The notes under the pieces are model-generated. The model made no database searches. It saw nothing but the letters and a program-made list of their open reading frames with translations, and was not told where the DNA came from. From the NCBI RefSeq assembly GCF_004341085.1, contig NZ_SLXW01000003.1:558001-622000 (forward strand): 64,000 bases of DNA. The letters run 5' to 3'. The translations under genes were made by a program, and so were the position numbers. This document shows, piece by piece, positions 53,774-63,400 of this stretch. Within the stretch, counting starts at the first letter, position 1; every line of letters begins with the position of its first letter. The stretch comes from Sphingomonas sp. PP-CE-1G-424. Its GTDB lineage: Bacteria; Pseudomonadota; Alphaproteobacteria; Sphingomonadales; Sphingomonadaceae.

Positions 53774-54400
53774 TTACTTGGGCAGCACGACACTCGGTCC
53801 AATGCTGTCCACAACCTTCCGCGCATCGAACGCGCGGATGTTGTCGCGCGGGATCGGGCCCTTGCGCATCACGATCTCCGCGGTCGCCTCATAGCGATCG
53901 ATCGTGCGGACATCGAAGTCATTGCCCCATGGGCCACCACCAAAACCGCCATAGCCGCCGCCGAAACCACCACCGAAGCCGCCATAGGGGCTCCAGTTAC
54001 GCCAGCCGAAGCCGCGGCCGTAATAGCGCCACGACGGACCCCAGTAACCGCCGAAGCCGCCATACCCGAACCCTCCGCCAAGACCCGGCGTCGTATAGGT
54101 ACGCGACTGAAGGTTGGTGTCACGGTCGGCCATCAGGTAGTAATCATAGCCGTTCTGCAACGTCAGCTCGGCGGCACGGAAGAAGAGGTACCGCTCGACG
54201 GTATCGCGCGACGTGACGCTGTTACCGGCGAAGCTGACGAGGAAGCGACCGGGCTCGACCTGGCGGTCGCTATAGCCGGTGCGGTTGAACCCCTGCCCCG
54301 TCGCGGGGCGATAAGCGGTCTCGGTCGCGCATCCGGCCAGCAGCAGCGCGCCCGTTGCGAGCGCTGCGAATGCGACCTTGCGACCCGGTGTCTTGAACAT
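53774..54400 (-). CDS. Gly/aromatic-rich lipoprotein, CC0125/CC1285 family-like
   Basis: A 208-aa lipoprotein: signal FAALATGALLLAGC with lipidated Cys at about residue 24. The core TGYSDRQVEPGRFLVSFAGN and SRDTVERYLFFRAAELTLQN matches the alphaproteobacterial CC0125/CC1285 lipoproteins. Between about residues 105 and 160 lies a Gly/Tyr/Phe/Trp-rich insertion (GGFGGGYGGFGGGPWGN). The end (RYEATAEIVMRKG) closes the domain. ATG 54398-54400 chosen over an open extension to 54508. Function unknown; location in the envelope is likely. Confidence 0.83.
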   Translation of the reverse strand: MFKTPGRKVAFAALATGALLLAGCATETAYRPATGQGFNRTGYSDRQVEPGRFLVSFAGNSVTSRDTVERYLFFRAAELTLQNGYDYYLMADRDTNLQSRTYTTPGLGGGFGYGGFGGYWGPSWRYYGRGFGWRNWSPYGGFGGGFGGGYGGFGGGPWGNDFDVRTIDRYEATAEIVMRKGPIPRDNIRAFDARKVVDSIGPSVVLPK

Positions 54401-54523
54401 GGTGTCGTCTCCGTTCGCGGCGAATGCGGCGAAACGCCGCTTATTAGCCGTCAATGGTGGAACGGTTGATGAACGGGATCGCTCCAATGCGCCACCATAC
54501 TGACTCATTTTTCATGATCCGCG

Positions 54524-54940
54524 TTACTCGCCAATGACATGCAGCGCGAGCGTGCGACGATGCGGGCGACGGCGGTGTTCGAACAAGTAGATGCCCTGCC
54601 ATGTGCCGACCGCGAGTCGGCCGTCGATCAGCGGGATCGAGAGTTGGACCTGGGTGAGCGCGGTGCGGAGGTGCGCCGGCATATCGTCCGGGCCTTCGTC
54701 GTCGTGGAGATACTCACGCGATTCGGGAGCTATGCGGGCGAAATAGGCTTCTAGATCGGTGCGGACTTCCGACGCCGCGTTTTCCTGGATGAGGAGCGAG
54801 GCGGAGGTGTGGCGGCAGAATACCGTCAGCAGGCCTTCGGAGAGACGTTGGTCCCGGGTCCAGCGGTCGATCTTGTCGGTGACGTCGACGAGGCCTTGGC
54901 GGGTGGTGTCGATGGTTAGGATCGTGGTGGCTTGGCGCAT
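54524..54940 (-). CDS. yjbQ: YjbQ-family protein (secondary thiamine-phosphate synthase-like)
   Basis: A 138-aa protein of the UPF0047/YjbQ family, which has weak thiamine-phosphate synthase activity. Hallmarks: GLLTVFCRHTSASLLIQENA, YLHDDEGPDDMPAHLRT, LIDGRLAVGTWQGIYLFEHR. The His and Glu that could bind metal are kept. ATG 54938-54940. It follows two palindromic repeats located after secA, and precedes the lipoprotein gene on the same strand by about 120 bp. Confidence 0.93.
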   Translation of the reverse strand: MRQATTILTIDTTRQGLVDVTDKIDRWTRDQRLSEGLLTVFCRHTSASLLIQENAASEVRTDLEAYFARIAPESREYLHDDEGPDDMPAHLRTALTQVQLSIPLIDGRLAVGTWQGIYLFEHRRRPHRRTLALHVIGE

Positions 54941-54997
54941 GGGGTCCTAACGATCGGTCGGAAGGGTTGCTCCGTGTCCCTTTCCCCGGGGGTTGCC

Positions 54998-55075
54998 GTT
55001 CCCCCGGGAAGGCGGGGGTCCAGGAGTCCCATAGGCCATCACCGGTAGCCTGTTCTCCCGCCTTCGCGGGAGAAC
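54998..55075. repeat. REPIN-like inverted repeat, family C variant
   Basis: Arms 54998-55023 and 55050-55075 carry the CTCCCGCGAAGGCGGGAG-type core, imperfect on the left, with a 26-bp spacer, longer than in the other C copies. Confidence 0.7.
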
Positions 55076-55098
55076 GAAGGCGGCCGTATCATCCCGCC

Positions 55099-55201
55099 CC
55101 ACCCCGGCGGAGGCCGGGGCCCAATTGGGGGACGTTGCTAACTGCGGATGCGCTCCGTTACTCCGACCTCACCAATTGGGCCCCGGCCTCCGCCGGGGTG
55201 G
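55099..55201. repeat. REPIN-like inverted repeat, family B, copy 2
   Basis: Perfect 30-bp arms (55099-55128 and 55172-55201), spacer 43 bp. Cores are CCCCGGCGGAGGCCGGGG, differing by one base from the copy at 11319-11422. It lies 23 bp after the secA stop, directly beside the family C variant. Confidence 0.85.
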
Positions 55202-55224
55202 TAGACCGATCCAGTGATGATCTT

Positions 55225-57963
55225 TCAGACAGCCCCGTGGCACTGCTTGTACTTGCGCCCCGACCCACAAGGGCACGGCGCATTGCGGCTGACCACGCCC
55301 TCCCAGTTCGCAGGATCCTCGCCGATATCGGCCTCCTGCGGCTGCGGGATCTGCAACGGCGGCATCATCGACGTGATGTGGCCACGCGTCCCCGCATCGA
55401 AGTCGTTCGAGTTGTCCTCCCCCGTGAACGGATCGAAATGCGTCGTGATGAAGTCCGGCAGCTCGGGCAGCCCGACCGGCGCCTGCATCTGGAACTGCGC
55501 ATGCGCGATCGTCTTGGTCACGTCCTCGCGGATCGTCTCGAGCATCCGCTGGAACAGCGAAAACGCCTCCTGCTTATACTCGTTGATCGGCGTCTTCTGC
55601 GCATACGCGCGCAGATGGACGACCTGACGCAGCGCATCGAGCGTCGCCAGATGCTCCTTCCAGTGATGGTCGAGGTTCTGCAACAGGATCGACTTCTCGA
55701 CCGACGTCCAGGTCTCTGCATCGAGATCCGCCGACTTCTGCGCGATCGCCTCGTCCGCCATCGCGCGGACACGCTCCTCGATCACCTCGGGGTCGACCGA
55801 CTCCTCCAGCAACCACGCGTCGATCTGCGGCTCGAGGTTCATCACCTCGGCAAGCCGCGTCTTCATGCCGGCAACATCCCACTGCTCGGGATACGAGTTG
55901 GGCGGGCACGCATCGCCGACGATCACGTTGACCGTCTCCGCGCGCATGTCGGTCACCACATCGCCGACCGTATCGGCATCCATGATGTCTGCGCGCTGCT
56001 CGTAGATGACCTTGCGCTGCTCGTTCATCACGTCGTCATACTCGACGACCTGCTTGCGGATGTCGTAGTTGCGCGCCTCGACCTTCTTCTGCGCGGTCTC
56101 GATCGCCTTGCTCAGCCACTTGCTGCCGATCGCCTCGCCGTCCTCGATATTGTTGCGCATCATCTTGGCGAACAGCGTGTCCGGCCCGAAGATCCGCAGC
56201 AGATCGTCGTCGAGGCTGAGATAGAAGCGCGACAGACCCGGATCGCCCTGACGACCCGAGCGCCCGCGCAGCTGGTTGTCGATACGCCGGCTCTCGTGCC
56301 GCTCGGTGCCGAGCACGAACAGGCCGCCCGCGGCGAGCACCGCCTGTTTCTCCGCCTCGATCTCGATCGTGATCCGCGCCGCCGCCTCGTCATATTCGGG
56401 CGTGCCCTCGACGAGCTCGGGATGCTCGTCGAGCATGCGGAACTCCAGGTTGCCGCCGAGTTTGATGTCGGTGCCGCGGCCCGCCATGTTGGTCGCGATC
56501 GTCACTGCGGACTTACGTCCGGCCTGCGCGACGATGTGCGCCTCCATCTCGTGGAAGCGCGCATTAAGCACCTTGTGATCGACGTTCTCGCCAACCAGGA
56601 ACTCGCTCAGCATCTCGGACTTCTCGATCGACACCGTGCCGACCAACACCGGCTGGCCGAGGTCGGCGTGATGCTTGATCTTCTTGGCGATCGCCGCGAA
56701 CTTGTCCTTGGTATCCTTGTAGAACTCGTCTTCCTCGTCGACGCGCTTGACCTCAACGTTGGTCGGGATGCTGACGACGTTGATCTTGTAGATGTCGTAG
56801 AACTCGGCCGCCTCGGTCGCCGCGGTGCCGGTCATGCCGCCGATCTTGGGGTACATGCGGAAGTAATTCTGGAACGTGATCGAGGCCATCGTCTGGTTCT
56901 CGGGCTCGATCTGGACGCCCTCCTTCGCCTCGACCGCCTGATGCAGGCCGTCCGACCAGCGCCGGCCGTCCATCATGCGACCCGTGAACTCGTCGATGAT
57001 GATGACCTTGCCGTCCTTGACGATGTAGTCGATGTCCGACTTGAACATCACGATCGCACGCAGTGCCTGGTTGAGGTGATGCACGACCTGCGTGTTCTCG
57101 AAGTCGTACAGGTTCTGCCCCTCGAGCAACCCGGCCGCCTCCAGCATCCGCTCGACCTTCTCGGTGCCGTCCTCGGTGAGGATGATCGTCTTCTGCTTCT
57201 CGTCCTTGTCGTAATCGATCGGATCGAGCTGCTTCACGACCGCGTCGACCTGCATGTACAGCTCGGACTTGTCGTCGGTCGGGCCGGAGATGATCAGCGG
57301 CGTCCGCGCTTCGTCGATCAGCACCGAATCGACCTCGTCGACCACCGCGAAGTTGAACGCCCGCTGCGTCATCGCGCTGCGCTCGTACTTCATGTTGTCG
57401 CGGAGATAGTCGAAGCCGAACTCGTTATTGGTCCCGTAGGTGATGTCCGCGGCGTACGCGGCGCGGCGCTCCTCGTCCGACAGGTTCGGGATGATGACGC
57501 CAATCGTCATGCCGAGGAAGGTGTAGACCTGCCCCATCCACTCCGCGTCGCGCGCGGCGAGGTAGTCGTTGACGGTGACGACGTGGACGCCGTCTCCCGG
57601 CAGCGCATTGAGATAGGTCGCGAGCGTGGCGACGAGCGTCTTGCCCTCGCCGGTGCGCATCTCGGCGATCTCGCCGCGGTGAAGGACGATGCCGCCGACC
57701 ATCTGCACGTCGTAATGGCGCTGGCCGAGCACGCGGTGCGCCGCTTCACGGACGGTCGCGAACGCCTCGGGGAGCAGGTCGTCGAGCTTCTCGCCCTCTA
57801 CGAGCCGCGCACGAAACTTGACGGTCTGCGCGGAAAGCTCCTCGTCCGACATCGCCTGGAGCGAGGGCTCGAACGAGGCGATCTTGGCGAGGATCGGGTT
57901 GAGCGACTTGACGTAGCGGTCGTTGGACGAACCGAACAAGGATTTGGCGAGGCCACCGAACAT
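55225..57963 (-). CDS. secA: preprotein translocase ATPase SecA
   Basis: A 912-aa motor that drives unfolded proteins through SecYEG. Walker [24 protein letters not shown]-type [39 protein letters not shown], and the C-terminal zinc site [14 protein letters not shown] that also binds SecB and phospholipid. ATG 57961-57963 begins [20 protein letters not shown], the usual start, with AGGAAA upstream; the extension to 58035 is not SecA-like. It ends 23 bp before the family B repeat. Confidence 0.98.
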   Translation of the reverse strand: MFGGLAKSLFGSSNDRYVKSLNPILAKIASFEPSLQAMSDEELSAQTVKFRARLVEGEKLDDLLPEAFATVREAAHRVLGQRHYDVQMVGGIVLHRGEIAEMRTGEGKTLVATLATYLNALPGDGVHVVTVNDYLAARDAEWMGQVYTFLGMTIGVIIPNLSDEERRAAYAADITYGTNNEFGFDYLRDNMKYERSAMTQRAFNFAVVDEVDSVLIDEARTPLIISGPTDDKSELYMQVDAVVKQLDPIDYDKDEKQKTIILTEDGTEKVERMLEAAGLLEGQNLYDFENTQVVHHLNQALRAIVMFKSDIDYIVKDGKVIIIDEFTGRMMDGRRWSDGLHQAVEAKEGVQIEPENQTMASITFQNYFRMYPKIGGMTGTAATEAAEFYDIYKINVVSIPTNVEVKRVDEEDEFYKDTKDKFAAIAKKIKHHADLGQPVLVGTVSIEKSEMLSEFLVGENVDHKVLNARFHEMEAHIVAQAGRKSAVTIATNMAGRGTDIKLGGNLEFRMLDEHPELVEGTPEYDEAAARITIEIEAEKQAVLAAGGLFVLGTERHESRRIDNQLRGRSGRQGDPGLSRFYLSLDDDLLRIFGPDTLFAKMMRNNIEDGEAIGSKWLSKAIETAQKKVEARNYDIRKQVVEYDDVMNEQRKVIYEQRADIMDADTVGDVVTDMRAETVNVIVGDACPPNSYPEQWDVAGMKTRLAEVMNLEPQIDAWLLEESVDPEVIEERVRAMADEAIAQKSADLDAETWTSVEKSILLQNLDHHWKEHLATLDALRQVVHLRAYAQKTPINEYKQEAFSLFQRMLETIREDVTKTIAHAQFQMQAPVGLPELPDFITTHFDPFTGEDNSNDFDAGTRGHITSMMPPLQIPQPQEADIGEDPANWEGVVSRNAPCPCGSGRKYKQCHGAV

Positions 57964-58062
57964 GGGCTGATTTCCTGAATTTGAGACGCGGCGGCACACG
58001 GTGGGCGCACGCGGAAGCGGATCGCTTGGATCCAAAGGTTACGATAAGGTCACACCTAGACG

Positions 58063-58314
58063 CTATTCGCGGCGGCGCTCTGCCCATAGCGGTAGCGAGA
58101 CCACGGCAATCGTGCGGAGCGTGGTAGCGACCGCGACCTGGGGCAGCGCTGGAACGCCAGCTACGGGCCTTATCAAGACCTTGGCCGGCGTTGCTGCTAT
58201 CGACTGCGAGCAGACGTTGCCTTGCACCACGGCTTGGGCGGACTGCCCACGCATACCCGGCGCCGCGCCGGTCAGCGCAGAGAGCAGGGCAGAGAGGAGT
58301 AGCAGCAGGTTCAT
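58063..58314 (-). CDS. small exported or membrane protein, unknown
   Basis: An 83-aa frame between secA and argJ. It starts MNLLLLLSALLSALTGAAPG, an apparent signal or anchor, continues with Val/Ala-rich sequence (AVVQGNVCSQSIAATPAKVL) and ends SLPLWAERRRE. The plan of one helix, a V/A-rich middle and an ERRRE end recalls small hypothetical proteins of sphingomonads, from memory only. No ribosome site is clear; the frame extends to 58365. Its stop is 99 bp upstream of the secA start on the same strand. Confidence 0.5.
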   Translation of the reverse strand: MNLLLLLSALLSALTGAAPGMRGQSAQAVVQGNVCSQSIAATPAKVLIRPVAGVPALPQVAVATTLRTIAVVSLPLWAERRRE

Positions 58315-58460
58315 GCGGGACCGGCTGTATTCGAGCCTGCGCGATAAATCTACCGTTCGTCTCAACAGAGCACCCGGCGGACGCGGCGGAGGAGAGTCCG
58401 CCTGGGCGATCTTCGCGAACGTCGTCTTGTCGCCCGCCCGGCAGCGACTATTAAGGCGTC

Positions 58461-59681
58461 ATGCAGACCTCGCCCCTCGCCGTGCCCTTCCCCGCCGCCC
58501 CTTCGATCGACGGAGTCGCGCTGCATGTCGCGCGGGCGCAGTACAAGACCTGGGATCGGTGCGACCTGACGTTCGTGACGCTCGATCCGGGGACGGTGGT
58601 AGCGGGCGTGCTCACGACGAGCAAATGCCCGTCGCCCGAGGTGGAGTGGTGTCGTGCGGCGCTGACGCTTGGTCAGGCGCGGGCGCTGGTCGTGAACGCG
58701 GGCAATTCGAACGCGTTCACCGGTTCGCGTGGGCGGGCGGCGGTCGAGGCGATCGCGGCGCGGACGGCGGCGCATCTGGGGTGCCAGCCTTCGGACGTGT
58801 TCGTGTCCTCGACGGGCGTAATCGGCGTCCCGTTGCCGATCGACAAGGCCGAGGCAGGGCTCGACGCCGCGTTCGCCGCCGCGCCGTGCGGGTGGGAGGA
58901 TGCCGCGGCGACGATCATGACGACCGACACCTTCACCAAGGGCGCTGTGACGACCGCGGTGATCGGGGATCGCACCGTGAGCCTCGTCGGGATCATCAAG
59001 GGTTCGGGGATGATCGCGCCGGACATGGCGACGATGCTCGGCTTCATCTTCACCGACGCCGCGGTCGAGCCGGAATTCCTGCAGGCCGCGCTGTCCAAGG
59101 CAAACGCACCGAGCTTCTCGTGCATCACCGTCGACAGCGACACCTCGACCAGCGACACGGTGCTGGCGTTCGCGACGGGCAAGGCTGGTAACGTCGCGCT
59201 GGCGGACGATGACAGCGTGGGGGCGGACGCCTTCCGCGCGGCGCTGGCGGACCTGTGCCATCAACTCGCCATGCTCGTGGTTCGGGACGGCGAGGGCGCG
59301 CAGAAGCTGATCGAGATCCAGGTGACCGGCGCGGACAGCGACCGTAGCGCACACCGCATCGCGATGAGCATCGCCAACTCGCCGCTGGTGAAGACCGCCA
59401 TCGCCGGCGAGGACGCCAATTGGGGCCGCGTGGTCATGGCGGTCGGCAAGGCGGGCGAACCAGCCGATCGCGACACGCTCTCGATCCGGTTCGGGAATAC
59501 GCAGGTTGCCGAGGGTGGCTTGGCGCTGAGCGGCTACGACGAGGCGCCGGTCGCTGCGCATCTCAAGGGCCACGAGATCGAAATCGGCGTCGATCTGGCG
59601 CTGGGCGAAGGCCGCGCCACGGTTTGGACCTGCGATCTCACGCACGGTTACATCTCGATCAACGCCGACTATCGCAGCTAA
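58461..59681 (+). CDS. argJ: bifunctional glutamate N-acetyltransferase / ornithine acetyltransferase
   Basis: A 406-aa enzyme of arginine synthesis that moves acetyl groups from N-acetylornithine to glutamate. The precursor cleaves itself before Thr191 in KGSGMIAPDMATMLGF; SSTGVIGVPLPID and EDANWGRVVMAVGKAG are typical, and it ends in NADYRS. Length is normal. ATG 58461 has TTAAGGCGTC upstream. It meets vapD tail to tail, one base apart. Confidence 0.96.
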   Translation: MQTSPLAVPFPAAPSIDGVALHVARAQYKTWDRCDLTFVTLDPGTVVAGVLTTSKCPSPEVEWCRAALTLGQARALVVNAGNSNAFTGSRGRAAVEAIAARTAAHLGCQPSDVFVSSTGVIGVPLPIDKAEAGLDAAFAAAPCGWEDAAATIMTTDTFTKGAVTTAVIGDRTVSLVGIIKGSGMIAPDMATMLGFIFTDAAVEPEFLQAALSKANAPSFSCITVDSDTSTSDTVLAFATGKAGNVALADDDSVGADAFRAALADLCHQLAMLVVRDGEGAQKLIEIQVTGADSDRSAHRIAMSIANSPLVKTAIAGEDANWGRVVMAVGKAGEPADRDTLSIRFGNTQVAEGGLALSGYDEAPVAAHLKGHEIEIGVDLALGEGRATVWTCDLTHGYISINADYRS

Positions 59682-59682
59682 A

Positions 59683-59967
59683 TCACCGCAACGCGGGCGA
59701 CAGATCGTTATTCTCTTCGATCCGCAACATCCGGATATCGCTCACCGCAGGGCTGAACCACGAATAGGTGCGGTTCAGTTCCTGCACGGCGAGCACGCAG
59801 TCGACCGCTGAGATGTTCTCGTTCCCGAAAAAGGTCGAGCCCTGTTGTCGCTCGAAACCGCACTTATTTAGAATATCTCCGACATCGCGGTACGCGTTTC
59901 GCCATGACGGATTGGGATACATCTGCTCCAGCATCGAAACGTCCAGATCGAACACGATCGCGTACAT
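59683..59967 (-). CDS. vapD: VapD-family endoribonuclease
   Basis: A 94-aa protein matching virulence-associated protein D, a Cas2-fold RNase known as a toxin in Haemophilus and Helicobacter. MYAIVFDLDVSMLEQMYP has the active-site Asp7 region; ERQQGSTFFGNENISAVDCV, WFSPAVSDIRMLRIEENNDL complete the family pattern. No antitoxin (VapX or other) is visible. ATG 59965-59967 has GAGGGGG as Shine-Dalgarno, and this lies fully in a hairpin stem (59972-59990). Parts of the gene use AT-richer codons (ATT CTA AAT AAG), suggesting transfer. Confidence 0.9.
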   Translation of the reverse strand: MYAIVFDLDVSMLEQMYPNPSWRNAYRDVGDILNKCGFERQQGSTFFGNENISAVDCVLAVQELNRTYSWFSPAVSDIRMLRIEENNDLSPALR

Positions 59968-59971
59968 GCTG

Positions 59972-59990
59972 CCCCCTCGCTTTGAGGGGG
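59972..59990 (-). promoter_or_regulatory. hairpin covering the vapD Shine-Dalgarno
   Basis: CCCCCTC (59972-59978), loop GCTTT, GAGGGGG (59984-59990) on the plus strand. On the vapD mRNA the 3' arm is GAGGGGG, 4 nt before the ATG. The perfect 7-bp GC-rich stem would hide the ribosome site. Confidence 0.6.
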
Positions 59991-60058
59991 ACGCGCTCGC
60001 CCGATTGTGCCCCATCATCGTCATGCCGATGATCTAGCGCAATCAGGCGGGTATTGCA

Positions 60059-60382
60059 TCAGGCCAGCTCGCCTTCGAGCCAAGCCTTCAGCCGGCCTTT
60101 CGGCTCAGCGCCGACCTTGGTTGCCGCCGGCGCGCCGCCCTTGAACAGGATCATCGTCGGGATGCCGCGGACGCCGTACTTGCCCGGCGCGTCGGGGTTC
60201 TCGTCGATGTTGAGCTTGGCGATCGTCACCTTCTCGCCGAGTTCTTCCGAAATCTCCTCGAGCGACGGCCCGATCATCTTGCACGGGCCGCACCATTCCG
60301 CCCAGAAGTCGACGAGCACGGGGCCGTCGGCGTTCAGTACGTCCGCATCGAAGCTGGCATCGGTGATCTGCTTGGTCGCCAT
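60059..60382 (-). CDS. trxA: thioredoxin
   Basis: A 107-aa classical thioredoxin reducing protein disulfides. Active site WCGPC at residues 30-34 ([20 protein letters not shown]) and the cis-Pro in [14 protein letters not shown] 60380-60382 starts [11 protein letters not shown]. It follows addA on the same strand by 64 bp, probably as the last gene of addB-addA-trxA; vapD lies 91 bp beyond it. Confidence 0.97.
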   Translation of the reverse strand: MATKQITDASFDADVLNADGPVLVDFWAEWCGPCKMIGPSLEEISEELGEKVTIAKLNIDENPDAPGKYGVRGIPTMILFKGGAPAATKVGAEPKGRLKAWLEGELA

Positions 60383-60446
60383 CGTGAATTCTCCTTGGTT
60401 GAGACGTATCTAAGGTCGCTCGCGTGTGCGCTCAACCACCGGGGCG

Positions 60447-63400
60447 CTAGCTTTGCTCCGTGGGCCGATAGTGCGGCTTGTTCGCGGCCAGCGTTTCGTC
60501 GTTCAGCACGATCAACCGCGGTCCCGCCGTGTACAGCAAGGCCGCCTCGACCGACCGACCCGGAAAGATCACGGCCAAGGCTTCGGCATAGGCCGCCATC
60601 TGCTTCAGATGATATTCCGGGACGTCGTCGAGGCCGCGCGGTGCGCGCCGACCGGTCTTGAAGTCGACGACGCGGATGCGGTCGGGCTCAATCAACAGGC
60701 GATCGACCGTTCCCGACACGACCATGCCGTTCGCGAGGGTCGCGGCGATCGGTGCTTCGGCCAACGTATCCGCGCTGAAAAGCTCGGCAAAGCGCGGATC
60801 GTCGAGCACGGCGACCACGCTCCGCACGATTTCGGACCGTGCTGCGACATCGTCGACGCCGCCTGCTTTTGCCAGCCAGCGATCGGCTGCCGTCGTGCGG
60901 TCGGTGGCAGCAACCGCCGGCAGACGCTCGAACAGCGCATGGATCAGCCGCCCCCGCTCCGCCGCGACGCGCATCGCCGGCGTCGGCGGTGGATCGGACA
61001 CCGCGTCGTCACCTAGCGCAGACGGCGACAGCGGACGAGGCGGACGCGCTTCTTGCGGTGCGGGTTCGTGCGCCCAAGCCGGCAGCTGCGCGTTAGCCGC
61101 AATCTCGACCGAAGCCGAAGCCTTGGCGATCACCGCAGGCTGAGGCTCGACCCCGGCGAACGTCCGCGCGCCCTCACCCATCGGGACCTCAAGCGCCGTC
61201 AGCGCCCGATCGGCCGCAGCGTACCAGCTGTTCTCCGGCGGCACGCCCTTCGCACGCGGCCCGAGCGCACCGGCGATCACCAGCCGCTCTTCCGCGCGCG
61301 TGGCGGCGACGTAGAACAGCCGCCAATGCTCCTCCAGTTCGCGCTGCTCGGCCGCCGACACGACAGCATCCAGCGGTCCGCCACGCTCGCTCGACCGCGG
61401 CCGGAACACAGGGATCGGCGCTGCCCCCGGCTCGGGCGCCCATTTCAGGATCGAGCGCGGTGCCGCCGACGGGTCCGCCGTCGCATCCGCGAGGATCACC
61501 AGAGGCGCCTGCAACCCCTTCGCGCCATGTGCGGTCATCACCCGCACCGCGTCGAGCGGCGCAGACGGATCGCGGACGATCTCGACGTCGCCGCGGTCGA
61601 ACCAGTCGAGGAAACGCTGCAACGACGGCGTCGTCGTACTCTCGAACGTCAGCGCGGCGTTGAGCAGTTCCTCGATCGGATCGCGTGCCTCTGTCCCCAG
61701 CCGCCGGATCAGTTTGCGCCGGCCATCGAGCGGGCCCGACAGCAACTCCTCCAGGAACTGGTACGGCGTGGCGATGTCGGCTCGCGCAAGCATCGCCAGC
61801 AACGGGGCGAGCCGCGTGGTGGGTTGCGTGCGTTGCAGGTGGCGCCACAGCGGCCCGGCCTCGCGCGGGGCGGCGGCCATCAATTCGTCCTGCGTCCAGC
61901 CGATCAGCGGCGACACGAGCAGCGCCGCGACGGACAGGTCGTCCTCGGGCTGCAACACGAAGCGGATCGTCGCGAGCAGATCCTGCACTGCGAGCGGCGC
62001 GTTCAGCCGCAGGCGATCGACGCCCGCCACCGGCACGCCCTCGGGATAGAGCCGCGCGACGATCAGCGAGGCGAGATCGCCGCGTCGCTTCACCAGGATC
62101 ATGACGTCCTCGGGCCGCAACCGCCGCCCCTTGCTCTCCAGCATGAGCCCCGTGTCGGGCGCGAGCCAGCCCTTGACCGCGCGCGCGATGTCGCTGGCGA
62201 GTTTGCGCACCGCGTCGTCGACCCAGCCTTCTTCGTCGTCCTCGCTACCGCCAGCCGAGACCGGCGGCCACAAGGTCACGGTGCCGGGGCCGGCGACCTC
62301 GCTGGCATGCTGTTCGACTTCGCCCGCAATGCCGAGCCCCGGCTCACCGATCGCATCGATCGCCGCGTCGACGAACTCCAGCAGGGTGCGGGTCGATCGG
62401 AACGAGTGGCGTAGCGACAGCCGCGCCAGGGGGAGTCCACGCTCCTCCTCTGGCCAGTCGTCGTCGCCTTCCGCCTCGCTCGCACGACCGCCGAAATATT
62501 GCTCGGCTGCCTGGAAATTGAGCGGATCGGTGCCCTGGAACCCGAAGATCGCCTGTTTGTAGTCGCCGACCGTGAACAGCGTCCGCGTCGACGGCGCATA
62601 GATGCCGCGGCCGACGAAGAACTCGTCGGCTAGCGCGCGGACGATCCGCCACTGATGCCCGTTGGTATCCTGCGCCTCGTCGATCAGCAGATGTTCGGTC
62701 GCCTGGTCGAGCTTGTAGCGCACCCATTCGCCGATCCCCGGCTGGTCGAGCAGCGCCACCGTCGTCGCGATCAGGTCGTCGAAATCGACTGCCCCCGCGC
62801 GCCGCTTGGCCAACGCATAGCCGCGCGCATAATCGCGCCCGACCTCCAGCCCGTCGGCGAGCAGGTCGCAATAGGTCGCGCGCTGGACCATCGACAGCAC
62901 GTCGGTGCACGCCTCACCCAGATCGCGCGCGAGCACTTCGTAATCGGGCTCGGCATCGATCAGTTTCTTCGAGGCTTTGCGCTGCGTGCCCGTGCCGGTC
63001 AGCACGACGCTGGCGAGTTCGTCCAGCGTCGCCGCGCGATCCTCGGAGTCGAGCCACCGCTGCACGGTCGCCGCCGCGGCTTGCCCGGTGGCCGTCCCCC
63101 ACGCGCGGTTCGCCGCGGCAATGCGCGCGATCGCGTCGAGGTCGAGCGCGTCACACCATTCGGCGATCGCCTCGTCGATATCGCCGGAGGGCAGGCCGAG
63201 TTCGCGTCGAAGCCATGGCTGGATCCCGACCGGGAGTGCTTCAAGCGCCGGCAGCGCACGGGCGCAGGCGAGCAGGAACGCCTCCGCCCCGCCCTCGCCC
63301 ATTCGCAGCGACAGGCGGCCGACGATCTCCACCGGACGTTCGCGGCCTTCGCGCTCGGCATCCGACAGCATCGACGCCAGTGCCTCGCGTGCGAGCCCCG

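Noticed and set aside
54967..57978. A 1003-codon plus-strand reading frame opposite secA
   Set aside because: It is fully antisense to an unmistakable SecA, has charged low-complexity composition and no family likeness. High GC keeps such shadow frames open.
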